Shown here: in pieces, positions 9,401 to 18,385 of the stretch
Position numbering within the stretch: position 1 is the stretch's first letter
Layout of the letters: each line of letters begins with the position of its first letter
Assembly: GCF_018968705.1 (NCBI RefSeq)
Contig: NZ_CP076668.1
Location: 5,405,001 to 5,469,000, forward strand
Source: Pseudomonas lijiangensis
GTDB lineage: Bacteria; Pseudomonadota; Gammaproteobacteria; Pseudomonadales; Pseudomonadaceae
Direction of reading: 5' to 3'
Length of the DNA: 64,000 nucleotides
Made by a program: the position numbers and the translations under genes
Notes under the pieces: generated by a model
What the model was told of the DNA's origin: nothing
The model's database searches: none
Seen by the model: only the letters and a program-made list of their open reading frames with translations

Positions 9401-12400
9401 TTCGCTGAAAAAGCGCTCACTGACCGCAAGACTGCTTTCTTCCACAGCGCCATAAAGGTCCAGCAAGGCCTCGCACAGCTCATCGACCTGAGGCAGATCA
9501 GCCAGATGGGCGCCATGGCCAAGGGTGGTCAACTCGTCGAGCAATGCGCTCAGTTCCTGTCGCTCACCAGGGTGCTCGCGCCAGCGCTGCAACAGGTTCT
9601 CGGCATCCAGGACAATGTCCATGCCTTCGGCCAGGAAGGTGGCGATCAGCTTGGGGTTGTGATTGATGCGCAAGCCGCTGTCCGACTCACGCAGCGCACT
9701 GGTCAGGCGCTCGTTGAGCAACGTATGAGCCGCCTCGATCAATCTGGCAGCTCCCGGAATCTCGGCCAGCGGCTTGCTCTCCAGTTGCTCGAGGCCCTTG
9801 CGCAGCAAAGGCTCGGCACTGCGCAACAGCTTGAGCTCAGGCGCGCCGATGGCGATCAGGTTGGCCTTGTACTCGCGCACCAGTTGGTCCAGCGGGCTCG
9901 CCAGTTCGGCAATCGGCAAAACGCCGGCCATGTGCGCACTGCCCTTGAGGGTATGCAGCGAGCGCAGCAAGGCATCGGTGATGGAGGGCGAAGCACTTTG
10001 CGCGGCGTGATCGAGGAAGCGGTTGAGCGCCCCCAGATGCCCATAGGCCTCCTGACGGAAAATCTCCAGCAACTGCGGGTCCAGCGCTTCTGCTCCATGG
10101 CGGGCAGCCGGGATGCTTTTGGGAGGCTCAAGACCGTTGGCCAGTGCATGGGCGCGGGCGGCCAGGGTATCCACATCGTTGCGCTGGCGCTGCGCATCAC
10201 TGGCAAAGTCGTCGATCACCGAAGGCAGCAAGGCAAGCACTTCAGTCAGCAATTGCTGCACTTCCAGGCCCGCAAGAACATCGCCTTCCAGCACCCGGTT
10301 AAGCAGGTTTTCAACCGACCAGGCCAGCTCACTCAGAACCAGGGCGCGAACCATGCGCCCGCTGCCCTTGAGGGTATGGAACGCCCGGCGCACTTCGGTC
10401 AATGCGCTGCTATCGCCATGGCCGGGAGTGCCAAGCGACGCAAACCAGCGCGGCAGGTATTCACGCAGCGCATCCAGTACTTCCTCGGTTTCTTCGAGGA
10501 AGACTTCGCACAACTCCTGGTCCACGGCCTCCTCACCCTCGGGCGGAGGCAGCAGGCTGGCGGGGATATGGCGAGCTGGCGGGTTGACGGCAGACACCGG
10601 GCTGGCCAGGACCTGAGCGATGGTCTGCGTCGGACTGACCAGCACCTGCCGGTCATCCAGCTCCAGCAATTCGTCCTGAGTGATGACTTCGTCCAGCAGC
10701 GGCACATCCAGCGTGTCCGGTGCAGGCGAGTAACCCAGCCGGGCGAGGCTTTGCTGGGCCAGGTCCAGAATCTGGTTACCCGGCGCCTCGTGATCCTCGC
10801 CCATGCGCTCCAGGTAATACTCGACCCCGGTCAGGGTATCGGCCAGGCAATCGAGCTGAGTCCATGAAGGACGGTTGTCGTCCACCAGCAAGTGCTCGAC
10901 GATGTATTCGTTGCAGGCGGCCAACAGGCTCGCCGCCCTGGCCAGAGGAATCATCGCCAGAGCACCACGCACCTGGATCAGCAAGGCACACAGCGGCTCA
11001 AGCCGCTGGCGATCCCACTCGCCATCGATGTAATCGAGCACCACATCCTTGGCTTGCTGCAGGACAATCCGTGCTTCGCGGATCACCAGTTGGTGAATCT
11101 GCATCAGGTCAGTGGTGGGCAGACGACTGTCTTCCTGATTGGTCTGCTCGGTAGGGCCGATCATCCCGGCCAGTGTCGACTCGACATACAGCAAGGCACC
11201 GGCCACATCCATCAGCGCGGCATCATTGGGTTCTCGCTGCCCTTGAGCGAGACCTTGAACCACTGCCAGTTGATCGATGATGACCTTGCGCGGCTGACCA
11301 AACCCAAGCACCGCCAGGGTATCGGCAATCTGGCGCAACGGCGGCAGCAGCGGATTGAGTTCGCTGACGTGCTGGCGGTCACCGCGCACGAACACATCAA
11401 GCCGCTCCTTGACCCGCACCAGCCCTTCGCACAACGCAACGATCACCGAACGCATGGCATCGCGGTCCGGCCCGGCCATGCGGGCGCGCTCTTCATTGAC
11501 CACGTCATTGCCGGGCAAGGCTTCCGCCAGGGCGTACTGATCCTTGAGGTCCTGCATCTTCGGCGCCTGGCTGTCGGACTTGGCGATGTAGAACAGCAGG
11601 CTTTTCAGCAATTCTTCAGGCGCGGGCTGGTTGATGCCGTCGATACCCTGCTCCAGCAGGCGCTTGAGTTCCTTGTCTGCGTCCTTGAGCAGGCTGCGCA
11701 ACGCCGGACTGTTGGTGAAGTTGCCGTTGAGCATGGTTTCGACCAGCGCCGAAGCGATTCGCCACAGCGGCCCAAGCGGCGCATCTGCACACAAAAGCTC
11801 CAGCCGGGCGAACACCTTGGCCATGAAACCCAGCTGAGCCTTTACATCCTGCTCACGCATCAGGCCCACCAGCGCAGCCTGCAGGGTATGGCGCAACTTG
11901 CGCAGCAACTCGGGCAATTCCGCAGTATTGCGCCGGGCCAGTGTCTCGGCATCGAGCGGCGGGACGACGACCAGTTGCGGGGCAAACAGGCTGGTTTCAG
12001 AGAGCAGGCTTTCACCACGGGCGCTGCGCAGGTCATTGAGCAGCGGCAAGACCACCAGCGGCAGGTCACGCCGTGCGGACTGGACCCGTTCCAGATAAAC
12101 CGGCAACTGGGTCATGGCCTGATCCAGCAACTGCATGGACTCGGCCAACTGGCTGACCCGATGCTGTTGCAGGGCCAGAACCAGTTGCTCGATTTCCTCG
12201 GCGAGCAGGGCCGCGCCATAGAACTCGATCATCTGCAGGCTGCCGTGAACCTGATGTACAAGGTTCAGGCATTCATCCAGGGCAGCCGTGTTCGCCGGCT
12301 CGCTGGCGAATGCGTCCAGCGCCTGACGGGCCTGCCTGAGTGTTTCGGCTATCTCGCCCTTGAGCCATTCCAGAGCGACATAATCGCGGCGGTCAGCCAT
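6422..12400 (-). CDS. chpA: ChpA multi-HPt hybrid histidine kinase/response regulator for twitching
   Basis: A 1992-residue CheA-like kinase that controls type IV pilus extension and retraction. Four canonical HPt boxes of type HTLKG are visible at H675, H816, H1123 and H1272. Two degenerate N-terminal modules are also visible, one keeping H49 (HQVHGS) and one near residue 480 with Gln in place of His. Then come the dimerization and ATP-binding core (LRNAVDHGLES, GRGVGMDVV), a CheW-like domain, and a C-terminal receiver with phospho-acceptor D1921 (LLDIEMPRMDG). P. aeruginosa ChpA is remembered as near 2470 residues, so this orthologue is shorter. It starts 44 bp after pilJ, with no pilK or chpB between. 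Confidence 0.93.
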   Translation of the reverse strand: MADRRDYVALEWLKGEIAETLRQARQALDAFASEPANTAALDECLNLVHQVHGSLQMIEFYGAALLAEEIEQLVLALQQHRVSQLAESMQLLDQAMTQLPVYLERVQSARRDLPLVVLPLLNDLRSARGESLLSETSLFAPQLVVVPPLDAETLARRNTAELPELLRKLRHTLQAALVGLMREQDVKAQLGFMAKVFARLELLCADAPLGPLWRIASALVETMLNGNFTNSPALRSLLKDADKELKRLLEQGIDGINQPAPEELLKSLLFYIAKSDSQAPKMQDLKDQYALAEALPGNDVVNEERARMAGPDRDAMRSVIVALCEGLVRVKERLDVFVRGDRQHVSELNPLLPPLRQIADTLAVLGFGQPRKVIIDQLAVVQGLAQGQREPNDAALMDVAGALLYVESTLAGMIGPTEQTNQEDSRLPTTDLMQIHQLVIREARIVLQQAKDVVLDYIDGEWDRQRLEPLCALLIQVRGALAMIPLARAASLLAACNEYIVEHLLVDDNRPSWTQLDCLADTLTGVEYYLERMGEDHEAPGNQILDLAQQSLARLGYSPAPDTLDVPLLDEVITQDELLELDDRQVLVSPTQTIAQVLASPVSAVNPPARHIPASLLPPPEGEEAVDQELCEVFLEETEEVLDALREYLPRWFASLGTPGHGDSSALTEVRRAFHTLKGSGRMVRALVLSELAWSVENLLNRVLEGDVLAGLEVQQLLTEVLALLPSVIDDFASDAQRQRNDVDTLAARAHALANGLEPPKSIPAARHGAEALDPQLLEIFRQEAYGHLGALNRFLDHAAQSASPSITDALLRSLHTLKGSAHMAGVLPIAELASPLDQLVREYKANLIAIGAPELKLLRSAEPLLRKGLEQLESKPLAEIPGAARLIEAAHTLLNERLTSALRESDSGLRINHNPKLIATFLAEGMDIVLDAENLLQRWREHPGERQELSALLDELTTLGHGAHLADLPQVDELCEALLDLYGAVEESSLAVSERFFSEAENAHEALINMLDQVAAGQNVDPRPECIRALHELLDEALDPSAMGLIKSDGVQAPSITEFDAATAQLASEASGAEVADLDDEIVEIFLEEAVDILDSAGQSLQRWLEDPESPLPLPSLQRDLHTLKGGARMADIMPVAALGHELEVLYEGLIDRRYSYSPELAGLLRASHNHLARMLEQLQDHHRLTDPAPLIEAIGSFRQGTFVPADSEAEQMCEPAEPQTEDAPERDPELLEIFLEEGYDLSESSGAALARWQADPQNLLEVENLLRDLHTLKGGARMVEIAPIGDLAHELESLYEGLSRGDLQPGPLMISLLQSGHDLLVDMLDAVRADKPLPSAALLIENIQKLASLEPVVQTPIIEAPEPVPATPGNTEPEAERSGPEMVKVGAEQLETLVNLAGETSIFRGRIEQQIIDTQITLVEMETTIERMRDQLRRLDMETQGRILSRDQVQAERLGYEEFDPLEMDRHSQLQQLSRALFESASDLMDLKETLGSRARDAKTLLQQQAKVNTELQEGLMRTRMVPFERLVPRLRRVVRQVAAQLHKKVSFDVGNADGEMDRTILERMVAPLEHMLRNAVDHGLESTERRLAAGKPEQGHIQLNLMHEGGDIVIELSDDGSGVDIAAVRRKAIKRGMIQEDAQLSDDEVLPFILQAGFSTTEIITQISGRGVGMDVVHAEVKQLGGSIVIDSVPGQGTRFRIRLPFSVSVNRALMVQCAEEQYAVPLNTVDGIVQVMSTDLEACYQSSPPRYHYGGRSYELRYLGELLNSGKPRFAGQLQSVPVLLVHLQEQWLAVQVDALAGSREIVVKNLGPQFSRVQGISGATILGDGRVIFILDLLAQIRALQGRSQMQQSQGLAAPVFSETEHTRPLLIMVVDDSVTVRKVTSRLLERHGMHVLTAKDGIDAMSLLQEHTPDVMLLDIEMPRMDGFEVASQIRHDPQLKDLPIIMITSRSGQKHRDRAMAIGVNDYLSKPYQESVLLQSIAHWSQVNA

Positions 12401-12444
12401 GAGTCCTGCCTCTTACCCGATCAAGACTGTTCATTTCCAGGGCA

Positions 12445-14487
12445 TCATCCGATTTCTCTGGATGGCGGCAAGGTAAATCCCGACACCGAGCGGCGCATTT
12501 CGCTGGCCATTTTCGCCAGGTTGCCGATGCTCTCTGCGGTGGCGGCAGTACCCGAAGTCGTTTGTGTCGAGGTTTGCTGGATCACGGTCATGGTCTGCGA
12601 AATCTGCCCGGCAGACGAGGCCTGCTGGCGAGCCGCGTCGGTGATACTTTCGATCAGTTCGGCCAACACCCTGGAAACACCCTCGATCTCTTCCAGCGCG
12701 ACACCGGCATCCTGCGCCAGCCGTGCGCCGCGCACCACCTCGCTGGTGGTCTGTTCCATGGAAATGACCGCTTCATTGGTATCGTTCTGGATGGCCCGCA
12801 CCAGCATTTCGATCTGTTTGGTCGCGGACGACGAACGCTCGGCCAGACGCTGTACCTCATCGGCAACCACCGCAAAACCACGCCCGGCATCCCCCGCCAT
12901 GGACGCCTGAATGGCGGCATTGAGGGCCAGGATATTGGTCTGGTCGGCAATGTCATCGATCAGGCTGACGATATCGCCAATTTCCTGCGAGGACTCGCCC
13001 AGGCGCTTGATGCGCTTGGAGGTGTCCTGAATCTGCTCGCGAATGTTGTCCATGCCATGGATGGTGTTGTGCACCACCTCGTTGCCCTTGTTGGCAATGG
13101 TGACCGAACGCTCTGCCACCGCCGAGGATTCCGAGGCGTTGGCGGAAACCTGATCGATGGAAACCGCGATGTCGGTGATTGCTGCCGATGCGGCGCTGAT
13201 CTGCAACGCCTGATGCTCGGACGCTGCCGCCAGTTGCGTGGCGGTGGTCTGAGTTTCCTGCACCGCTGCCGCGACCTGCTCGGCGGTGAGGTTGATGGTC
13301 ACCACCAGTTCGCGCAATTGATCGATGGAATAGTTGATGGAGTCGGCAATCGCACCGGTGAAGTCCTCGGTCACTGACGCGGTCACAGTCAGGTCGCCAT
13401 CGGCCAGGTTCTCGATTTCATCCAGCAGCCGCATGATCGCGTTCTGGTTGCGCTCGTTCTTCTGGGCGGTTTCGCGCAACTGGCGATTGGTTTCGCGCAC
13501 CATCACCAGACCGATCAGGATGATGGACATCAACGCCAGCAGGCCCAGCACGTACTCGCCGATGGAGTTGGCAGAACGGGTGGTCGCCAGATTTTCCAGG
13601 CCGCTGGCCAGCACCGATGCTTTCTCCAGCAGGGTCTGCGAAGTATTGAAGATATTGCCGGACGCTTCACGCACCTGGAACAGCTCGGAAGACGTTTCGA
13701 GGATTTCGTCGACCGAACCGGACACGAACTCGAACAGTTCGGAGATTTCCGCCAGGCGCGTACGGGCATCGCGGTCCTCGACCTGAGCGATGCGCATGCT
13801 CGAATTGCCTTCGAGCATGCCGTTGAGCACACGCCCGAACTGGCTGGCATCACGGCCAAAGGCATCGGCGGCCTGCACGGCGGTTTCGTCACCGGACAGC
13901 ACGATATTCACCGCACCGAGGATTCTTTCCGCCAACAGGGCCTGACGTTGCGCCAGGACGACCTGACTGGCCGGAGCGTGACTCTTGAGCAGGATTTCAA
14001 CGACCTTTTCGTACTCGACCTGCAATTGCGGGATGGTCTCGGACAAGGTCGCGGCCACCTGATGCAGGGACAGCACCGTCTGCTCGCTGGCCAGAATAAC
14101 ATCGGCACTCTTGCGCAGGTTCTCCCAGTCGTTCTGCACGGCGCGTAACTCATCACGAACGGCAGAAGGCGCAGCCGGAAGGCCCGTGGCTGGATCGCCC
14201 TTCTTGAGATAACCCCAGCGCAGGTCGAAATCGTTGCGGGCATCGGTCAGCAACTTGAACGCCTGGGCCTTGCCGGCCGCCGCTTCGGTGGCGTTCTTGG
14301 CGATGCGCTGGGACAACACCCGCAGCTCACCGGCATGGCCGATGTACTGTTTGTCGTAGTTCGACTGGGTATTGAGATAAGTGAAGTTGGCGAACAACAA
14401 AATGATGAAAACGATGAGCGCGACGAACAACAGAATAATCTGCGCCCGGCTCTGTGCGCCTTCCAGTGACCTGCCAGTCTTACTCAT
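12445..14487 (-). CDS. pilJ: PilJ methyl-accepting chemotaxis protein
   Basis: A 680-residue chemoreceptor that feeds signals to ChpA through PilI. Transmembrane helix 1 spans about residues 16-36 ([19 protein letters not shown]). A long periplasmic domain of paired PilJ modules follows, then transmembrane helix 2 near 308-327 ([17 protein letters not shown]), HAMP, and the cytoplasmic signalling hairpin, whose tip reads [20 protein letters not shown] near residue 520. It lies between pilI and chpA on the minus strand. In P. aeruginosa it senses pilin and surface contact at the cell pole. That role is carried over by homology. Confidence 0.95.
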   Translation of the reverse strand: MSKTGRSLEGAQSRAQIILLFVALIVFIILLFANFTYLNTQSNYDKQYIGHAGELRVLSQRIAKNATEAAAGKAQAFKLLTDARNDFDLRWGYLKKGDPATGLPAAPSAVRDELRAVQNDWENLRKSADVILASEQTVLSLHQVAATLSETIPQLQVEYEKVVEILLKSHAPASQVVLAQRQALLAERILGAVNIVLSGDETAVQAADAFGRDASQFGRVLNGMLEGNSSMRIAQVEDRDARTRLAEISELFEFVSGSVDEILETSSELFQVREASGNIFNTSQTLLEKASVLASGLENLATTRSANSIGEYVLGLLALMSIILIGLVMVRETNRQLRETAQKNERNQNAIMRLLDEIENLADGDLTVTASVTEDFTGAIADSINYSIDQLRELVVTINLTAEQVAAAVQETQTTATQLAAASEHQALQISAASAAITDIAVSIDQVSANASESSAVAERSVTIANKGNEVVHNTIHGMDNIREQIQDTSKRIKRLGESSQEIGDIVSLIDDIADQTNILALNAAIQASMAGDAGRGFAVVADEVQRLAERSSSATKQIEMLVRAIQNDTNEAVISMEQTTSEVVRGARLAQDAGVALEEIEGVSRVLAELIESITDAARQQASSAGQISQTMTVIQQTSTQTTSGTAATAESIGNLAKMASEMRRSVSGFTLPPSREIG

Positions 14488-14566
14488 TAAATCAGGCCCC
14501 CGCCTGGACCAACCGCGATTCGTGAAACAAACACGCCCGACCAGATCGGGCGGACCGACCTGCCGC

Positions 14567-15106
14567 TTACAATGCCACGTCCATGAAATCAGGAGACTGT
14601 GTCAGCGCCCAGGGGCTGAATACCAGCCAGGCCTGCTCACGCAGAAATTGCCCGCGCAGGAACGGCACCACGGCCATGTCCGGCGCAACAAGGGTTTCGG
14701 GCATCAGGCTCAACTGACTGAAATGCTGCATACCAAAGACTTCATCCACCACCAGACCCGCAAACACGTCCTGATGCTCAACGACCAGCACCCGCCGTTG
14801 CTTGCGAACCGTTGACAGTTCGTGACCGAAGAAACCGCACAGATCCATGAGCGGCAACAGCCGCCCGCGCAGGTTTGCCATGCCGACCACCCACGGCTTT
14901 ACGCCAGGCATCACGGCATAACGCGGCTCGTGCAGGATTTCGGCGATTTCGCCCATGGGCGCCACGAAGCGTTGCTCGCCCATGCGAAAGCCGATGCCGC
15001 TCCAGTCCTGCTGGTGGGTTTCCTGCAACGGCAGACCTGCCGCCAGAGATCGACACCGCTGATCGATATCGAGCAGCAGCTCAAAGGCAGTACGTGGCTC
15101 GACCAT
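14567..15106 (-). CDS. pilI: PilI CheW-like adaptor
   Basis: A 179-residue CheW-family coupling protein that bridges the PilJ receptor and the ChpA kinase. After a short N-terminal helix, the CheW beta-barrels include [20 protein letters not shown] and [20 protein letters not shown], the latter being the conserved receptor/kinase contact strand. It sits between pilH (14-bp gap) and pilJ on the minus strand, so it is part of the pilGHIJ-chpA operon. Confidence 0.93.
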   Translation of the reverse strand: MVEPRTAFELLLDIDQRCRSLAAGLPLQETHQQDWSGIGFRMGEQRFVAPMGEIAEILHEPRYAVMPGVKPWVVGMANLRGRLLPLMDLCGFFGHELSTVRKQRRVLVVEHQDVFAGLVVDEVFGMQHFSQLSLMPETLVAPDMAVVPFLRGQFLREQAWLVFSPWALTQSPDFMDVAL

Positions 15107-15120
15107 GGAAAGCCCGGCTG

Positions 15121-15486
15121 TCAGCCGGCCAGCACCGCGTTCAGGGTTTTCATCAGGGTTTCTTCGTCCACCGGCTTGGTCAGGTAATCCCTGGCGCCCT
15201 GGCGCTTGCCCCAGACCTTGTCGGTTTCCTGATCCTTGGTGGTGATCATGATCACCGGGATCATGTTGGTGTCGGCATCCTTGGTCAGCTGGCGCGTGGC
15301 CTGAAAACCGTTGAGCCCCGGCATGACGATATCCATCAGCACGGCATCGGGTTTTTCCTGACGGGCCAGGGCAACGCCATCGGCGCCATTTTCAGCCTTC
15401 AGCACCTCATGGCCGTGCTTTTCCAGCATGCCGGTGAGTTTGTACATTTCGGTCGGCGAATCATCGACGATCAATATTCGAGCCAT
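15121..15486 (-). CDS. pilH: PilH single-domain response regulator
   Basis: A 121-residue CheY-like receiver. The acidic pair D8-D9 (ILIVDDS), phospho-acceptor D52 (AVLMDIVMPG), switch Thr (MITTKD) and K102-region (YLTKPVDEE) are all present. The start is placed at the ATG at 15486 (MARILIVDD), which matches the conserved family start. An in-frame start four codons earlier is less likely. In P. aeruginosa PilH limits cAMP signalling and favours retraction. Close linkage to pilG and pilI supports the name. Confidence 0.94.
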   Translation of the reverse strand: MARILIVDDSPTEMYKLTGMLEKHGHEVLKAENGADGVALARQEKPDAVLMDIVMPGLNGFQATRQLTKDADTNMIPVIMITTKDQETDKVWGKRQGARDYLTKPVDEETLMKTLNAVLAG

Positions 15487-15528
15487 GGTGTTCCCCATCA
15501 GGTGCGAAGCCGCGATCAGGCGCGGGCA

Positions 15529-15939
15529 TCACGAAATTTGTTGTTCTACCGCAACGAAACCGGGCACGTGGGCCTTGATGGCGTTCAGTAGCTCTTCCTT
15601 GCTGAAAGGCTTGGTCAGAAACTGGTCGGAACCGACGATCCTGCCCTTGGCCTTGTCGAACAACCCATCCTTGGAAGAAAGCATGATGACTGGCGTCGAC
15701 TTGAAAGCCCTGTTGTTCTTGATCAGTGCACAGGTCTGATAACCGTCCAGACGCGGCATCATGATATCGACGAATATGATTCGCGGATGATTATCGGCGA
15801 TCTTTGCCAACGCATCGAAACCGTCTATTGCCGTGATGACTTCACAGCCGACGTTCTTGAGCAGCGTTTCGGCGGTACGGCGAACGGTCTTCGAGTCATC
15901 GATGACCATGACCTTCAATGCTGTGGCGTACTGTTCCAT
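15529..15939 (-). CDS. pilG: PilG single-domain response regulator
   Basis: A 136-residue CheY-like receiver with DD pair in MVIDDSKTVRR, phospho-acceptor D58 (IFVDIMMPRLDG), and K in LTKPFSKEE. The start at 15939 (MEQYATALKVM) fits the family. The longer frame upstream has no conserved sequence. In P. aeruginosa phospho-PilG drives pilus extension and adenylate cyclase activation. It is the first gene of the pil-chp run. The opposite-strand gshB begins 229 bp away, so both promoters should lie in 15940-16168. Confidence 0.95.
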   Translation of the reverse strand: MEQYATALKVMVIDDSKTVRRTAETLLKNVGCEVITAIDGFDALAKIADNHPRIIFVDIMMPRLDGYQTCALIKNNRAFKSTPVIMLSSKDGLFDKAKGRIVGSDQFLTKPFSKEELLNAIKAHVPGFVAVEQQIS

Positions 15940-16168
15940 ATCTGTTCTTCCGTCGCCGCAGCGATTTTCTGCGTGTTCTGCGTGGCACTGGCGCCGGATC
16001 GTGGCGTTTGGCCGACCCATGGCGCAGAAGAGCGGATGTCGAGCCTTTTTAGCACACTCTCCAGACTCAATCCATAAAGCGCTGCCCCTTGACCCGAAGC
16101 AATCGGAGCGCCACCCTGACGCCTATTTCAAGGTCATCATGGCCGTTATCGATCAGAGGATATTACCC

Positions 16169-17122
16169 ATGAGCGTTCGCTTAGGGATTGTCATGGACCC
16201 CATTGAGCGCATCTCCTATAAAAAGGACAGCTCGCTGGCCATGCTGCTTGCCGCGCAGGAACGTGGCTGGTCGCTGTTCTACATGGAGCAGAAGGACCTG
16301 TACCAGAACGCTGGCCAGGCTCGCGCCCGGATGAAACCGCTGAAGGTCTTCGCCGACCCGGCCCACTGGTTTGAACTGCAGGACGAAATCGACACCGGCC
16401 TTGACGATCTGGACGTGATCCTGATGCGCAAGGACCCGCCGTTCGACATGGAATTCGTCTACACCACGTACCTGCTGGAACAGGCCGAGCGTGCAGGCGT
16501 GCTGATCGTCAACAAACCACAGAGCCTGCGTGACTGCAACGAAAAGCTGTTCGCCACGCTGTTCCCGCAATGCACCCCGCCAACGCTCGTCAGCCGTCGC
16601 CCGGACATCATTCGTGAATTTGCCGCGCAGCACGGCGATGTGATCCTCAAGCCGCTGGACGGCATGGGCGGCGCGTCGATCTTCCGTCATCGCGCAGGCG
16701 ACCCGAACCTGTCGGTGATTCTGGAAACTCTCACAGCCCACGGCACCCAGCAGATCATGGCCCAGGGTTATCTGCCGGCAATCAAGGACGGCGACAAACG
16801 CATCCTGATGGTCGATGGCGAACCCGTCCCTTACTGCCTGGCGCGTATCCCGGCAGCAGGCGAAACCCGTGGCAACCTGGCCGCTGGCGGGCGTGGCGAA
16901 GCTCGCCCCCTGACTGAAAAGGATCGCTGGATCGCTGAGCAGATCGGCCCGACCTTGCGCGAAAAAGGCCTGATTTTCGTCGGCCTGGATGTGATTGGTG
17001 AGCATCTCACCGAAATCAACGTCACCAGCCCGACCTGCATCCGAGAAATCGACAACGCCTTCGGCACCAACATCGGCAGCTTGCTGATGGACGTGATCGA
17101 GAAGAAACTTCAGGCTCGGTGA
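16169..17122 (+). CDS. gshB: Glutathione synthetase
   Basis: A 317-residue ATP-grasp enzyme that joins gamma-glutamylcysteine and glycine to make glutathione in the cytoplasm. Typical features are MSVRLGIVMDPIERI at the start, ILMRKDPPFDMEFVY near residue 80, the ATP-grasp loop KPLDGMGGASIFR, and the metal site DVIGEHLTEINVTSPTC near the end. Length matches the E. coli enzyme (316). The start was chosen at the ATG giving MSVRLG, because an upstream in-frame ATG ten codons earlier adds non-conserved sequence. It is divergent from pilG, as in P. aeruginosa. Confidence 0.95.
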   Translation: MSVRLGIVMDPIERISYKKDSSLAMLLAAQERGWSLFYMEQKDLYQNAGQARARMKPLKVFADPAHWFELQDEIDTGLDDLDVILMRKDPPFDMEFVYTTYLLEQAERAGVLIVNKPQSLRDCNEKLFATLFPQCTPPTLVSRRPDIIREFAAQHGDVILKPLDGMGGASIFRHRAGDPNLSVILETLTAHGTQQIMAQGYLPAIKDGDKRILMVDGEPVPYCLARIPAAGETRGNLAAGGRGEARPLTEKDRWIAEQIGPTLREKGLIFVGLDVIGEHLTEINVTSPTCIREIDNAFGTNIGSLLMDVIEKKLQAR

Positions 17123-17126
17123 GCAG

Positions 17127-17152
17127 GGCTTTCGCGAATGAATTCGCTCCCA
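17127..17152. repeat. Single REP arm downstream of gshB
   Basis: GCTTTCGCGAATGAATTCGC followed by TCCCACC matches the same REP family as at 5661-5950, as one unpaired arm. A second unpaired arm of the family lies at 17338-17364 (TGGGAGCGACTTTAGTCGCG), just before the tonB-like gene. Confidence 0.7.
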
Positions 17153-17155
17153 CCT

Positions 17156-17313
17156 GGTAATGCCGATCAGTTAAGGAATTTCTATCACTTGTGGGAGGCA
17201 GCTTGCTGGCGATAAAGGCCTGAAACTGGCAGATATTCTGCGTTTGTACGCTAAAGTCGCCAGCAAGCTGCCTCCCACAAAGTGATTCATTGACCTTAAC
17301 TGATCGACATTAC
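17156..17313. mobile_element. MITE-like element: 20-bp terminal inverted repeats around a REPIN, copy 1
   Basis: Outer ends read GTAATGCCGATCAGTTAAGG (from 17157) and, inverted, GTAATGTCGATCAGTTAAGG (17313-17294), 19 of 20 identical. Inside lies a REP pair with arms GTGGGAGGCAGCTTGCTGGC and its inverse (17191-17279). No reading frame of size exists within. The same layout recurs at 22311-22467, and with only the right end at 50387-50505. Confidence 0.65.
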
Positions 17314-17407
17314 TCCCACCTGCTTATGTACAGACTGTGTGGGAGCGACTTTAGTCGCGAAGAGAAATTATGATGAAACGGATTTTGAACGAGACACTGA
17401 ACCGCCA

Positions 17408-18310
17408 ATGACATCCATGGCCAGAAACGACCTGCCCCTCGAACTCTCGACAGTTGGGGTGCGTCCAGCGGATCGCCTGGGCTTCACCATGATGATCGCC
17501 GCGCTTATTCATGCCGCGGTGATTCTTGGCGTGGGCTTCACCTATGTAAAACCTGAACAGATCTCCCAGACGCTGGAAATCACCCTCGCCACGTTCAAAA
17601 GCGAGGAAAAACCCAAGCAGGCGGACTTTCTGGCCCAGGACAATCAACAGGGCAGCGGCACCCTGGACAAGGCAGAAACCCTCAAGACCACGGAAATCGC
17701 GCCCTATCAGGACACCAAGGTCAACAAGGTGACGCCACCACCGGCCAACAAGCCTGTGGAAAAACAGGAAGCACCGAAAACCGCGGTAGCCACCGTCGCC
17801 CCTTCCCCGCAGCACACGACCGCCAAGCGCGAGGAAGTCAAACCCGAGCCGGCCGTCAAGGAAGCGCCCTCCTTCGACAGCTCGCAGTTGAGCAATGAAA
17901 TCGCCAGCCTGGAAGCCGAACTGTCGGCCGAACAGCAGCTTTATGCCAAGCGACCGAAGATCCATCGCCTCAATGCGGCCTCGACCATGCGCGACAAGGG
18001 CGCCTGGTACAAGGATGACTGGCGCAAGAAAGTCGAGCGGGTCGGTAACCTGAATTACCCGGAAGAAGCGCGCCGCCAGCAGATCTACGGCAACCTGCGG
18101 CTATTGGTCTCGATCAATCACGATGGCTCGCTCTATGAAGTGCTGGTGCTGGAGTCCTCGGGCCATCCATTGCTGGATCAGGCCGCTCAGCGAATTGTAC
18201 GTCTGGCAGCGCCATTTTCGCCGTTCACCGGCGATCTGGCCGACATCGATCGGCTGGAAATCATCCGCACCTGGAAGTTTGCACGGGGTGACAAGCTGTC
18301 CAGTAACTGA
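17408..18310 (+). CDS. TonB-family energy transducer
   Basis: A 300-residue inner-membrane protein that spans the periplasm. A membrane anchor lies at about residues 25-44 (LGFTMMIAALIHAAVILGVG). A Lys/Pro/Glu-rich spacer follows (about 80-170), and then the C-terminal TonB fold with LNYPEEARRQQIYGNLRLLV and VLESSGHPLLDQAAQRIV. By position next to gshB and yqgE it matches the P. aeruginosa gene called tonB3, which is linked to twitching. That specific role is inference. The start at 17408 is chosen because a longer frame would begin inside a REP arm. The ribosome site is weak. Confidence 0.82.
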   Translation: MTSMARNDLPLELSTVGVRPADRLGFTMMIAALIHAAVILGVGFTYVKPEQISQTLEITLATFKSEEKPKQADFLAQDNQQGSGTLDKAETLKTTEIAPYQDTKVNKVTPPPANKPVEKQEAPKTAVATVAPSPQHTTAKREEVKPEPAVKEAPSFDSSQLSNEIASLEAELSAEQQLYAKRPKIHRLNAASTMRDKGAWYKDDWRKKVERVGNLNYPEEARRQQIYGNLRLLVSINHDGSLYEVLVLESSGHPLLDQAAQRIVRLAAPFSPFTGDLADIDRLEIIRTWKFARGDKLSSN

Positions 18311-18385
18311 CCGTTCCTTCACAAATCGCAAGGCTGCCATAACTGACAGTTGTCAGGTCTGCCCGGCAGCGCCACACTAAGGCTC

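Noticed and set aside
6959..12910. Several 500-670-codon plus-strand open frames opposite chpA and pilJ
   Set aside because: They lie wholly antisense to chpA/pilJ, whose frames show clear kinase, HPt and receptor motifs.
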